From the NCBI GenBank assembly GCA_009773005.1, contig WOUT01000008.1, forward strand, positions 1-64,000: a stretch of DNA of 64,000 bases, read 5' to 3'. The translations under genes were made by a program, and so were the position numbers. The notes under the pieces are model-generated. The model was given only the letters and a program-made list of their open reading frames with translations. It searched no databases and had not been told where the DNA came from. This DNA comes from Chloroflexota bacterium (lineage in GTDB: Bacteria > Chloroflexota > Anaerolineae > Anaerolineales > Anaerolineaceae). Positions 53,764-62,536 of this stretch are shown here, piece after piece (positions within the stretch are counted from its first letter, which is position 1; each line of letters begins with the position of its first letter).

Positions 53764-55482
53764 TTACCCGGAAATTTGCACTTCTGATAAGATAAGTCCT
53801 TGATAAGATGAAAGAGCTAGCGAATGGATCGAGACATTTGGTTGTTGTTTAACCGTATTCGCAATAATTTTCATTTTATAAAGATCATGCGTGTTTACAA
53901 CCACTTGTTGTTCAGTATCAGAAAGGTTCAGCGCAAGTAACAAAACCTGTTGAGCATCTCGCCTGTAGAATACCAAAACACTCTGATTATCGGTTTCTAT
54001 TTCTTGATACTCGCCCGATATTAGAGCGGGGTTCTCGCGTCGAACCTTGAGCATAAAGCGATAGAAATTCAATAATGAGTCAGTTTGTTTCTCTTGCTCT
54101 TTTACGTTGATCCCTTTTCGATAGTCCGGGTTGACCGGCAGCCACGGTTCAATACCCGCCGGGCAGAACCCCGCATTGGGTTCGTTTGTCCACTGCAGCG
54201 GCGTTCGGCATTTATCACGCCCTCTTTCCGCTCCTGTCAATGACGCATTTGGTTCAGGTGCGCCCATGACTTTTTTGTCCAGATTGTAATATAAAGTACT
54301 CAATGGATCTTTGAATTTTTTTGGATCTGTGATGAGATAATCCGACATGCCGATCTCTTCGCCGTTATAAAGGAAAGGTGTCCCTTTTAAGCTCAGCAGA
54401 AGCATTAAGTTCAACCGCGCCTGGATGTTATCGTTCACACCATCTCCAAAATAGGAGAATGCTCGCGAGGAATCATGGTTTCCCAGCGTGTTGCATGGCC
54501 ACGCGCCAACTGGTAGTGCGGATAATCGCTCCTTTTGATTTTTTCGCACATGTTCTGCGCTGAGTTTCTTTGTCCGCATTAATGGAAAATTAAAGTTCAG
54601 TTGTAACTCGTCATCGTTGTTTCCATAAAATGCCACATCATCTGTTTCGCCAATCAACACCCGATCTTCATATTTATTAATGACTTTGCGCAAGTCCTTC
54701 ATGATCTGATGCACTTCTGGTTGGTCGACTTGATGTTTAAACATCTTCATCCAGTAAAGGTGTACCTGAGTATGGTCTTTGGCCGTCTCGGCAATTTGTG
54801 AAAGTCTAAAAAGTTCATCCTGATCAATTTTCAATTTTATATTTGAGTAACTCTCATCTTCAAAGATTGTCCCAACAGCGTCGAGTCTAAAGCCATCCAC
54901 GCCCATATTCAGCCAGAACCTCGCTTCATTAAACATGGCTTCCTTGACGGCCGGATTCTTCCAATTTAGATCAGGTTGTTCTTTAAAGAAGTAGTGATAG
55001 TAATATTCATCCGTTGCCGCATCATATTCCCAGGCGCTGCCGCCAAAAGCAGAATACCAGTTATTAGGCGCCTGTTTGCCATTGCCTTTTTTCCAGATGT
55101 ACCAATCTCGTTTAGGGTTATTCAAAGAAGACTTCGATTCCTGAAACCACGGGTGCAAATCAGAGGTGTGGTTTAGTACGAGATCAAGAACTAGTTTGAT
55201 TCCGCGGGCGTGTAAGCCATTAAGAAATTGTTTGAACAGATCTAAATCACCATATTCCGGTGCAACACCCCTGTAATCCGAGATATCGTACCCACAGTCG
55301 ACGTAGGGTGACGGGAAGTGCGGCGACAACCAGGCGGCGTCAATTCCCAATTCTTTCAGGTAATCCAATTTCGCGATCATGCCCTTGAAATCACCAATCC
55401 CGTCCCCATTGCCATCAGCAAAGCTGCGCGGATAGATCTGATAAAAAACGGCTTTCTGCCACCACTTTATTTGTTCACGCAT
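53764..55482 (-). CDS. GH13 alpha-glucosidase
   Basis: 572 residues of the alpha-amylase family, oligo-1,6-glucosidase/alpha-glucosidase type. QIYPRSFADGNGDGIGDF starts the barrel. LVLDLVLNHTSD, GFRLDAV (nucleophile Asp), LIGETDDV (acid/base Glu) and TLGNHDSSR (transition-state Asp) are the four conserved regions. There is no signal peptide, so it acts in the cytoplasm on imported oligosaccharides. GGAGAAG precedes the ATG. mtaB is 48 bases upstream. Confidence 0.94.
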   Translation of the reverse strand: MREQIKWWQKAVFYQIYPRSFADGNGDGIGDFKGMIAKLDYLKELGIDAAWLSPHFPSPYVDCGYDISDYRGVAPEYGDLDLFKQFLNGLHARGIKLVLDLVLNHTSDLHPWFQESKSSLNNPKRDWYIWKKGNGKQAPNNWYSAFGGSAWEYDAATDEYYYHYFFKEQPDLNWKNPAVKEAMFNEARFWLNMGVDGFRLDAVGTIFEDESYSNIKLKIDQDELFRLSQIAETAKDHTQVHLYWMKMFKHQVDQPEVHQIMKDLRKVINKYEDRVLIGETDDVAFYGNNDDELQLNFNFPLMRTKKLSAEHVRKNQKERLSALPVGAWPCNTLGNHDSSRAFSYFGDGVNDNIQARLNLMLLLSLKGTPFLYNGEEIGMSDYLITDPKKFKDPLSTLYYNLDKKVMGAPEPNASLTGAERGRDKCRTPLQWTNEPNAGFCPAGIEPWLPVNPDYRKGINVKEQEKQTDSLLNFYRFMLKVRRENPALISGEYQEIETDNQSVLVFYRRDAQQVLLLALNLSDTEQQVVVNTHDLYKMKIIANTVKQQPNVSIHSLALSSYQGLILSEVQISG

Positions 55483-55530
55483 CTTTTATGCTTCTCCAAT
55501 GAATAAAATAATTTCGATTTTTACGACTAG

Positions 55531-56805
55531 CTATTTAATCGTACCCACTAACGAAAGACCAAGCGCTCTCTCAATTTGTACTGTGTCGATCTGGTTGCAC
55601 CGGTTATGGTCCGCATTGGCTTTGACTTTAATATTATTATCGCTCAACCCGTGCAGCGTCCAGCCCTTTTCACCTAGTACTCCGGAGGCTTCCCAAAGTA
55701 CTTGCAATTGTTTACCAATCATTGTATTGAGATAACGTGATTCAGACTCACCAATGGCTATGCGCATTTCTTCTGCGCGTTCCCGTACGACATCCCCATG
55801 CACGCGTCCGGTCATGCGGGCTGCCGCAGTGCCCTCTCTGGGGGAATACCTGAACACATGCCCGCCTGAGAACGTCATTTGTTCGACAAACGCCAAACTC
55901 TCCTGGAATTCCTCTTCAGTCTCGCCGGGAAACCCAACAATAATATCGGTTGTGAGCGCAACGCCAGGGATGGACTCTCTGGCAATAGTCACCAATTCTG
56001 CAAATGCCTCCGGGGTGTTGTGCCGAACCATCCTCTTTAGTACTGAAGCTGACCCCGATTGAAGGGGTAGATGCAGATGCCGGCACATACGCGGATTTTG
56101 CCAAAGCGAAAAGAATCTTTTATCCAGATCCCATGGTTCGATGGAGGATAACCTGATGCGGTCAACGGATGTATTATCGAGCAAATAGTCGATCAAATCA
56201 GTGATGGTCTCATGGGAATTCATCTCACTCCCCCACGAACCCAGGTGCACGCCGGTCAACACAACTTCATGCGCATCGCCTTTTTCTGCCAGGCAAATTG
56301 CGTTGAGCACCAGTTCCTTTGGAACACTTTTTCCTGAGCCGCGCGCCAGACGAGTAACGCAGAAAGTGCATATATTATTGCATCCGTCTTGCGCTTTGAT
56401 GAACGCCCGCGTGCGCTGATGCGCTCCCGGCAAGGGTTTGCGTGCAATCGGTTCCAAATCATACTGTGTCATTTCGGAGTTCATCACTCGCAGCGGAATA
56501 CTCATTTTGTCGAGGTTAGAGATCACCTCAACCACACCCGGCAGGGCGCTTGCCTGGTCTGACTCAAGTGTAGCCCAGCATCCTGTCAGAATGATCTTCC
56601 TTGCGCCGGCGTGGCTGACCTGCCGGACCTTTTGGCGAGAATCTGAGGCTGCCGCAGCTGTGACTGAGCAGGTATTCACCACAACGATATCAGCCCCCAC
56701 GGCGCTTTCCAGGATCTGGTGCCCCGCCGCCCGGAATTGCCCAGCCATTTGCTCAATCTCTGCCTGGTTCAACCGGCAGCCAATGGTGTCAAAAAAGATT
56801 TTCAT
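55531..56805 (-). CDS. mtaB: tRNA t6A37 methylthiotransferase MtaB
   Basis: 424 residues from ATG 56805. N-terminal UPF0004 domain with Cys C10, C46 and C76 for the auxiliary iron-sulphur cluster, radical-SAM CNNICTFC (C142, C146, C149), and a final TRAM-like region (about 360-424). TIGCRLNQAE is closer to MtaB than to MiaB or RimO. It adds a methylthio group to t6A at position 37 of ANN-reading tRNAs. The start lies after a five-base gap from the lipoprotein gene. Confidence 0.93.
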   Translation of the reverse strand: MKIFFDTIGCRLNQAEIEQMAGQFRAAGHQILESAVGADIVVVNTCSVTAAAASDSRQKVRQVSHAGARKIILTGCWATLESDQASALPGVVEVISNLDKMSIPLRVMNSEMTQYDLEPIARKPLPGAHQRTRAFIKAQDGCNNICTFCVTRLARGSGKSVPKELVLNAICLAEKGDAHEVVLTGVHLGSWGSEMNSHETITDLIDYLLDNTSVDRIRLSSIEPWDLDKRFFSLWQNPRMCRHLHLPLQSGSASVLKRMVRHNTPEAFAELVTIARESIPGVALTTDIIVGFPGETEEEFQESLAFVEQMTFSGGHVFRYSPREGTAAARMTGRVHGDVVRERAEEMRIAIGESESRYLNTMIGKQLQVLWEASGVLGEKGWTLHGLSDNNIKVKANADHNRCNQIDTVQIERALGLSLVGTIK

Positions 56806-56809
56806 ACTT

Positions 56810-57472
56810 TCAGGGTTGGTAGACATCCAGATTGTCAAACAAGACCTTTACTCCCCCAAATTCATACGCGCCGGCAATTAGTCCCACTTGTCCTTCATCA
56901 AAAGACGAATCCTGAATTTCGGAAAGCAAGGCATCATTCACTGTCAACCTCAAAATATCATCCTGGCACACAACCGTGATGTGATTGACCACTCCACCTT
57001 TGCGGATGTCCTCGCTGTAATCGAGATTCGATGCGGATGTGGCAAGATCAAGCGTTCCATCCAGCATCTTGAAGATTCCGTAATAGCCGTCATGGCTGAT
57101 CACAAACCCGTAAAAGTTTTTATTGTCTTTGAACCGGCATATTACTCCAAAATTATCGTCGGCGGGTCCATCCAACAGCACGGCATCAACCTCGATACGA
57201 GTATCGCGATAACGGCTGCCATTTACTGTCCAAAAAAGGAAATTTGGTGTGTTGACTTTAATAGTCAAACCTTCAAATTCGAATCCGATCTCCCCGCCAG
57301 CCCTGCCCATCGTTCCCCAGCCATTCGGATTAACCGAAAAATCATCTTTGAAAAGCAATGTTCCTGATTCGACTGTCCCCTGAATTGGTTGAAGGCTATC
57401 GACCACGGAACAGGAGCTCAGAACAAAGCTTGCAAATAGAAGAACGAACACAAAGATGAGAGCTGGTTTCAT
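56810..57472 (-). CDS. Lipoprotein with a LamG/3-keto-disaccharide-hydrolase-like beta domain
   Basis: 220 residues. The signal peptide ends with lipobox LSSC, so an Lgt/LspA-processed lipoprotein is expected. The rest is a jelly-roll-like beta domain (FKDDFSVNPNGWGT, FGVICRFKDNKNFYGFVIS, VGLIAGAYE), common in Chloroflexota lipoproteins and related to DUF1080 or concanavalin-like folds. No catalytic residue is evident. Ligand unknown. It is co-transcribed with mtaB. Confidence 0.87.
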   Translation of the reverse strand: MKPALIFVFVLLFASFVLSSCSVVDSLQPIQGTVESGTLLFKDDFSVNPNGWGTMGRAGGEIGFEFEGLTIKVNTPNFLFWTVNGSRYRDTRIEVDAVLLDGPADDNFGVICRFKDNKNFYGFVISHDGYYGIFKMLDGTLDLATSASNLDYSEDIRKGGVVNHITVVCQDDILRLTVNDALLSEIQDSSFDEGQVGLIAGAYEFGGVKVLFDNLDVYQP

Positions 57473-57523
57473 TACATTCTTCTCCTGAGGATTAACAAAG
57501 TGGTTTTATTATACCAACTCTCG

Positions 57524-58948
57524 TCACCTGCCCCCATTTTCGATCAGAATCCTGTTTGCCATCTCACGCAGCCGGCTATCTTTGGCGAACTCCGCTGCCT
57601 GACGTAAATAACGAAATGCTGATTCTTTCTCGCCCTTAGCAAGATAGAGTTGCCCAAGGTGTATCAGAATGGCTGTTTGATTCGGATCGATTTTGTCAGC
57701 CTGGAGGAAAAAACGTTCGGCGCTGTCGAGGTCGCCTGCAATCATCAGACCCGTGCCAAGCAGATCCATCAACGCCGGAGATCCTGGGTTGAGCGCTAAC
57801 GCCTGTCGTGCCGCAGGCAATCCAATAGTGTAGATCTCGTAATTATATATAATGCTGAAGTGTGCCAGCGCGCGCACGGGCGACCAATCTTGCGGACTGA
57901 TCTTGACCGCTCTTTCAAAATGTTCCAGGGCTGCCTTCAGGTCTCCCATTTCAGCCAGCGTATTGCCGATTTCGACCTCCCACACCGCGGCATTCGGGTT
58001 AGCATTCAAGGCCTTCTCCAGATAGATCAGTGCCAATTCAGATTTCCCTTGCCGACGATAATAAAGAGCGCTCAAACCATTAACAATTTCTGCATCGGGC
58101 GCCAATTGTTGGGCTAACTTCAGGTATTGCAGTCCGTCCCGTTTGTTCTGCTGTGCAGCCTCGGCGAGTAAAGCCCAGGCGGTGGCATTTTCCGGGTTGA
58201 CCTCAGTTGCGGTTAGAAAAGCCCGCTGGGCAACATCCCACTCGCCAAAGGTGGAAAGAACTTGCCCGATATAAATGTAGCGTTCCGCGCTGCTGCTGAT
58301 TTCTTTAGACTTTTCGATCATCGCTTCGAGTATGTCACAAACACCCTTTCGGGATGGGTCCAACCGCGCAGCGTTCTGCAGAAACATAACGGCGCTGTCT
58401 GGCTCAGACACAGAAAGCTGCAAGCCTAATTGATAATTAACCTCGCTGTTTAAGGGTGCCAGTGCATACGCCCTTAATAATGTAGCCACCGCGCCGAAAG
58501 AATCATTGATGCTGCGCTGCAGCAGCGCCGTCTGTAGAAAAATGAATGGATCAACCCCGTTAACATTGGATACTTCGCGCAGCAATATTTTCGCCTGATC
58601 TGGTTCACCATTTGAGATCAGAGCGTCTGCCATCCATAGGGTGCCTTCAATGCTCAATCGACCAATAGTTTTTGCCTTAGAGAATGAAAAGACCGCACCA
58701 ACGTAATCATGATTGTCAAGCTGCAACCTTCCCAGGCGCTGCCATAGCTCTCCGCGCCACGGAGCAAATGTCAAAATCACCTGCAGCTCCTTGGATTCGG
58801 ATTTCGTGCCTCCTGAAATTGCTGCTTCGCGGGCAGATTCGCTGGCATTAATGATTGCCAACGGCAATGGCGACATTGGAACAACCGCAGTGAACCCAAA
58901 TGGGATCAAAACCAATAGACCCACCACCATCTGCTTCAAAAATTTCAT
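57524..58948 (-). CDS. Membrane-anchored TPR-repeat protein
   Basis: 474 residues from the ATG at 58948. A signal-anchor (about 5-27) is followed by roughly ten TPR motifs (for example WALLAEAAQQNKRDGLQYLK, AVWEVEIGNTLAEMGDLKAA and the last AILIHLGQLYLAKGEKESA). It should be an extracytoplasmic scaffold. TATAAT ends six bases before the ATG and no ribosome site is visible, so it may be made from a leaderless mRNA. The lipoprotein gene follows after 51 bases. Confidence 0.88.
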   Translation of the reverse strand: MKFLKQMVVGLLVLIPFGFTAVVPMSPLPLAIINASESAREAAISGGTKSESKELQVILTFAPWRGELWQRLGRLQLDNHDYVGAVFSFSKAKTIGRLSIEGTLWMADALISNGEPDQAKILLREVSNVNGVDPFIFLQTALLQRSINDSFGAVATLLRAYALAPLNSEVNYQLGLQLSVSEPDSAVMFLQNAARLDPSRKGVCDILEAMIEKSKEISSSAERYIYIGQVLSTFGEWDVAQRAFLTATEVNPENATAWALLAEAAQQNKRDGLQYLKLAQQLAPDAEIVNGLSALYYRRQGKSELALIYLEKALNANPNAAVWEVEIGNTLAEMGDLKAALEHFERAVKISPQDWSPVRALAHFSIIYNYEIYTIGLPAARQALALNPGSPALMDLLGTGLMIAGDLDSAERFFLQADKIDPNQTAILIHLGQLYLAKGEKESAFRYLRQAAEFAKDSRLREMANRILIENGGR

Positions 58949-58954
58949 AAGGCT

Positions 58955-58960
58955 ATTATA
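58955..58960 (-). promoter_or_regulatory. -10 element placed for a leaderless transcript of the TPR gene
   Basis: TATAAT on the minus strand ends six bases before the ATG at 58948, so the +1 would be the A of ATG. No -35 consensus 16-18 bases upstream. Confidence 0.5.
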
Positions 58961-58985
58961 GTCCAGACATAACCCTCGCCTTTGC

Positions 58986-59014
58986 TTGACATGCATTTCA
59001 AGAAATGGTAAATT
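58986..59014 (+). promoter_or_regulatory. Cold-shock gene promoter
   Basis: A perfect TTGACA (58986-58991), a 17-base spacer and TAAATT (59009-59014) precede the cold-shock gene, giving a leader of about 60 bases. It is divergent from the TPR gene promoter. Confidence 0.7.
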
Positions 59015-59083
59015 CAACCCATCGCAGGCGGTTTGGTAGCCAATCCAGATCGCTTTCAATCATTTTTTGATGGAGAAGATTGT

Positions 59084-59296
59084 ATGGCAGAACGTTTTGT
59101 TGGGACTGTAAAATGGTTCAATCCCGCCAAGGGGTACGGTTTCATCGGCCGTGAAGAGGCAGAAGATGTCTTTGTACATTTTTCCGCGATCGAGATGGAC
59201 GGATACCGGGTATTGAAAGAAGGTCAACAGGTCGAATTTTCAGTTGAAAAAGGACCCAAAGGCTTGCAAGCAGCCGAGGTTAAACCCGTCGCCTGA
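59084..59296 (+). CDS. Cold-shock-domain protein
   Basis: 70 residues from ATG 59084 (GGAGAAGA upstream). [16 protein letters not shown] contains RNP1 and DVFVHFSAI contains RNP2, the RNA/ssDNA-binding faces of the CspA family. It should melt RNA secondary structure. The frame extends back to 59033 but without a ribosome site. It is a single gene ending in a strong terminator. Confidence 0.96.
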   Translation: MAERFVGTVKWFNPAKGYGFIGREEAEDVFVHFSAIEMDGYRVLKEGQQVEFSVEKGPKGLQAAEVKPVA

Positions 59297-59317
59297 TCAG
59301 TCACTCAGTATATTCAT

Positions 59318-59353
59318 AAAAAAACCGGTTTCTCAATTACAGAAACCGGTTTT
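59318..59353 (+). terminator. Cold-shock gene terminator
   Basis: AAAACCGGTTTCT (59321-59333) pairs perfectly with AGAAACCGGTTTT (59341-59353) around a 7-base loop; the flanking A run makes it usable on both strands. Confidence 0.9.
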
Positions 59354-59430
59354 CAATTATCTCTCGTTCACTGCCCATTCCATTCGAAAAAGTGTCTTTT
59401 CAGGTATATCTCTCGGAAATCCAAAAAACA

Positions 59431-59506
59431 AGCGCACAAAATCCCATCTTCTTTACCGAATTCCACTACCTTGTATAACACAACAAGTGTGCGCTCAGTT
59501 TTTTTT
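59431..59506 (+). ncRNA. Candidate small RNA or orphan terminator
   Basis: AGCGCACA (59431-59438) is complementary to TGTGCGCT (59488-59495), which is followed by an uninterrupted T8 run (59499-59506). Inside, CTTGT and ACAAG can form a second hairpin right before the closing strand. No ORF covers it, and the cold-shock terminator lies upstream, so a terminator here needs its own transcript. A weak TATATC box lies at about 59405. Unproven. Confidence 0.3.
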
Positions 59507-59529
59507 CTGTGTCAAACCTGTTCCGCTGA

Positions 59530-59559
59530 TTGAGGGTTAAAATAGAAAACTGATATACT
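59530..59559 (+). promoter_or_regulatory. Probable promoter of the methyltransferase gene
   Basis: TTGAGG (59530-59535), an 18-base spacer and TATACT (59554-59559). The leader would be about 14 bases and has no ribosome site. Confidence 0.5.
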
Positions 59560-59579
59560 ATGGTGAATCTCAATACCCA

Positions 59580-60497
59580 ATGACCCAAACCTTTCTTCCT
59601 CCCCTTCCTGCACTAGACTTGCTCTCCGCCACCAGCTGGCAGGACTACTCTTTACTGGATTCCGGCGGGGGATTCAAGCTTGAACAATTCGGAGGAGCGC
59701 GTTTGATGCGCCCGGAACCTGAAGCGGTCTGGCAACCGGCTCTTCCCGAGAGTGAGTGGAAGAAAGCAGACGCATTCTACAAACCCTCTCCCGAAGAGAA
59801 CGGCGGCCATTGGGAATACCGCAAGAAATTACCCGAACGCTGGGTCATGCATTATAAAGATCTTTCGTTCTGGGTGCAGACATCCGCTTCACGGCACCTC
59901 GGTGTATTCCCGGAGCAATCCTGCCAGTGGGATTGGGCGGATACGGTCATCAAGCAAGCCATAAAAACACCAAAAGTGTTGAATTTGTTCGGCTACACCG
60001 GCATGGCTTCGCTCGCCGCAGTTAAATCGGGTGCGGTGGTCACACATCTCGATGCGTCACGTAAGGTCGTGCTGTGGGCAAAAGACAACCAGGCTCTCTC
60101 AAGGCTTGAAACTGCCCCCATTCGCTGGATCATCGATGACGCACTCAAGTTTGTCCAACGCGAGATCCGCCGCGGTGCGCAATATGACGGGATTATCCTT
60201 GACCCCCCCAAGTTCGGTCGCGGTCCCAAGGGGGAAGTTTGGGAGTTCTACAAACTGCTGCCAGACCTGCTCGAATCCTGCCGCCAGATTCTCTCTCCGG
60301 ACGCGCTGTTCGTGCAGCTCACAGCGTACGCGGTCAAGGCATCAGCAGCAACACTTTACTACGCAATTAACGAAATGATGGCCGCCTACAAAGGGTATAC
60401 GCAGGCTGGCGAGATCGGCCTGACCGAGCAATCTGCGGGGCGCTTTTTATCTACGGCTATTTATGCCCGATGGCGCTGTGGTGAGATTAAAACCTAA
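59580..60497 (+). CDS. Class I SAM-dependent methyltransferase, RlmI/RlmK-like
   Basis: 305 residues. VLNLFGYTGMASLAAVKSGA is motif I for SAM, VVTHLDASRKVVLWAKDNQ motif II, and LDPPKFGRGPKGEVW the catalytic PP motif of m5C/m2G-type rRNA methyltransferases (RlmI, RlmK, RlmL C-domain). An N-terminal beta region replaces the PUA or THUMP domain of E. coli homologues. The rRNA target is unproven. The next gene starts 15 bases after its stop. Confidence 0.9.
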   Translation: MTQTFLPPLPALDLLSATSWQDYSLLDSGGGFKLEQFGGARLMRPEPEAVWQPALPESEWKKADAFYKPSPEENGGHWEYRKKLPERWVMHYKDLSFWVQTSASRHLGVFPEQSCQWDWADTVIKQAIKTPKVLNLFGYTGMASLAAVKSGAVVTHLDASRKVVLWAKDNQALSRLETAPIRWIIDDALKFVQREIRRGAQYDGIILDPPKFGRGPKGEVWEFYKLLPDLLESCRQILSPDALFVQLTAYAVKASAATLYYAINEMMAAYKGYTQAGEIGLTEQSAGRFLSTAIYARWRCGEIKT

Positions 60498-60512
60498 AAT
60501 ACTGGAGGAATC

Positions 60513-61370
60513 ATGTTGAATACATTGAGAACAAGTTGGTCATTGATCAAATCCAGCGCTAAAGTGTTGCAATCGGATAAGGAACTCATCATCTTTCCGA
60601 TCCTCTCCGGTATTGGCGTGCTGTTACTTTCCGCGGTATTCATCGTGCCGATAATTTTGGTAGGGTTCTTTAATACAGTTGCAGAGCGCGGCTTTCAGCT
60701 TGTCGACTATCTGATCCTTTTCTTTTTCTACATCCTCCAATATCTGATAATCTTTTTATGCAACACTGCCTTGGTCGGCGCCGCTATGATCCGCATCCGC
60801 GGCGGCAACCCCACCGTTCGGGACGGTCTAAAAATCGCCATTGACCGCTTTGTCCCGATTTTCTTCTACGCGCTCATTGCCGCTACAGTCGGTCTGCTGC
60901 TCAGCATGATCAAAAATAAGGGAAACACTCTTACAAATATCGTTGTTTCCATCATTGGCTTTGTCTGGAACGTAGCGACCTTCCTGGTTGTACCCGTGTT
61001 GGCGGTTGAGGATGTCGGTCCAATTGATGCCATCAAACGCAGTGTAAACTATCTGAAAAAGACATGGGGAGAGCAGCTTGTCGGTAGTTTCAGCATCAGC
61101 GCTATCTTCAACCTGATTATTATCACTTTGATTCTATTAGCAGTCGCCGCAGTTGTCTTGGTCATCAATCTTGGCGGAGCCGCCTGGGTATATGTATCCA
61201 TCGGCATCATCACGATCATGCTTGTCCTGATGATCAGCCTGATCAACGCCACCTTAACCGGCATATACACCGCCGCCGTGTACCAGTTCGCAACAACCGG
61301 CGAAGCAGGCACTTTTTTCGACCCTGCTGTTGTCCGTGACGCATTTCACTCAACCAACACTAAAATTTAG
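60513..61370 (+). CDS. DUF6159-like multi-pass membrane protein
   Basis: 285 residues with six hydrophobic segments. The start RTSWSLIKSSAKVLQSDKEL followed by IFPILSGIG is the typical N-terminus of a widespread uncharacterised membrane family (DUF6159 by recollection, not checked). GGAGG stands before the ATG. No function can be assigned. It lies in a run with methyltransferase, acetyltransferase and MFS genes. Confidence 0.85.
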   Translation: MLNTLRTSWSLIKSSAKVLQSDKELIIFPILSGIGVLLLSAVFIVPIILVGFFNTVAERGFQLVDYLILFFFYILQYLIIFLCNTALVGAAMIRIRGGNPTVRDGLKIAIDRFVPIFFYALIAATVGLLLSMIKNKGNTLTNIVVSIIGFVWNVATFLVVPVLAVEDVGPIDAIKRSVNYLKKTWGEQLVGSFSISAIFNLIIITLILLAVAAVVLVINLGGAAWVYVSIGIITIMLVLMISLINATLTGIYTAAVYQFATTGEAGTFFDPAVVRDAFHSTNTKI

Positions 61371-61393
61371 ATTCAAAAAATCAAACCATCACA

Positions 61394-62527
61394 ATGAAGA
61401 TACAGGTCGAATCTGTTGAGACAAGAGAAGAGTATCTTCAATTTGTTAAAATGCCCTGGCGTCTTTATCAAGGCGATTCCTTTTGGGTTCCCCCGCTCAT
61501 TCAAGATGTCATTGATCGGTTAGACCCAGCAAAAAATCCGTTTTGGAAAACTGCCGAGCGTCAGTGCTGGATGGCATACGCAGATAAACAAGCAGTCGGC
61601 AGGATTTGCGCCATCGCCTACAAACCTGAGGATAAGCCCATTGACCCGTTGATAGGCAGATTCGGTTTCTTCGAATGCATCAATGACCCGGCAGTCGCTT
61701 CACTACTTTTTTCCACGGCAGCAGATTGGCTTGGAACCAAAGGATTTAAGATGATGAGCGGACCCTTCAATCCGAGCCCGACAGATGAAATTGGAATCAT
61801 GGTCGAGGGATTTGATGTCCGGCCTGTGGTGCTCACGGGTCATAATCCTCCTTACTATGCTGATCTCTTTACTGCCAATGGTTTTACAAAGGCAAATGAA
61901 AGCGTCGCGCGCAGGTATATTCGCCCTGATGGGATAACCTTTGCTCAAGCATTCCCTGAAAAATTAGAGCGTGTTGCAGAGATCGCCGCGAAACGGAAGG
62001 ATATCGTTTTACGTCAATTGAAACGAGGGGATTGGGAAAACGAGATCAAAATTGCCACCGAAATCACCAACAAAGCCCTGGGTCCCCTGCCTGGTTTTAT
62101 ACCCCTTCGCTTCGAAGAGTTTTTGCAGTTCGCTAACAGTTTCAAACTTTTCCTGCATCCACCTATGGCAGTGATCGCAGAAGTAGCAGGCCAACCAGTC
62201 GGTTACGCTGTCGCTCTGCCTGATGTTTATGAGGCTTTGCAAAAAGCCAATGGTAAGCTGGATCTGATAGGGTCCATCCGTTTCTTTTTTGTCTTACAAC
62301 GGTTACAACGGGTTTCATTCAAGATTCTAATGATACTGCCAGAATACCAGGGACGGGGTATCGAGGCGCTTCTCATCCGGGAAGTCGCCAGAAGTATATG
62401 GGAAAGGGGCTACCGCGAAGTGGATATGTCGCTCGCGGGAGAAGAGAACATCAAAAGCAATCGTTTTACAGAAAATCTTGGTTTTAAGATCTACCTCCGA
62501 TATCGGGTTTACGAAAAAAGCATTTAG
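61394..62527 (+). CDS. GNAT-fold acetyltransferase, long form
   Basis: 377 residues, about twice a simple GNAT. The N-terminal half has the features of a widespread uncharacterised family (WRLYQGDSFWVPPLI, GPFNPSPTDEIGIMVEGF). The C-terminal half contains the acetyl-CoA loop (ILPEYQGRGIEALLIRE) and a FTENLGFKIYLRYRVYEK end. Substrate unknown; relatives have been linked to fatty-acyl or amino-acid transfer without firm proof. It precedes the MFS gene by 9 bases. Confidence 0.87.
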   Translation: MKIQVESVETREEYLQFVKMPWRLYQGDSFWVPPLIQDVIDRLDPAKNPFWKTAERQCWMAYADKQAVGRICAIAYKPEDKPIDPLIGRFGFFECINDPAVASLLFSTAADWLGTKGFKMMSGPFNPSPTDEIGIMVEGFDVRPVVLTGHNPPYYADLFTANGFTKANESVARRYIRPDGITFAQAFPEKLERVAEIAAKRKDIVLRQLKRGDWENEIKIATEITNKALGPLPGFIPLRFEEFLQFANSFKLFLHPPMAVIAEVAGQPVGYAVALPDVYEALQKANGKLDLIGSIRFFFVLQRLQRVSFKILMILPEYQGRGIEALLIREVARSIWERGYREVDMSLAGEENIKSNRFTENLGFKIYLRYRVYEKSI

Positions 62528-62536
62528 GAGTTCATC

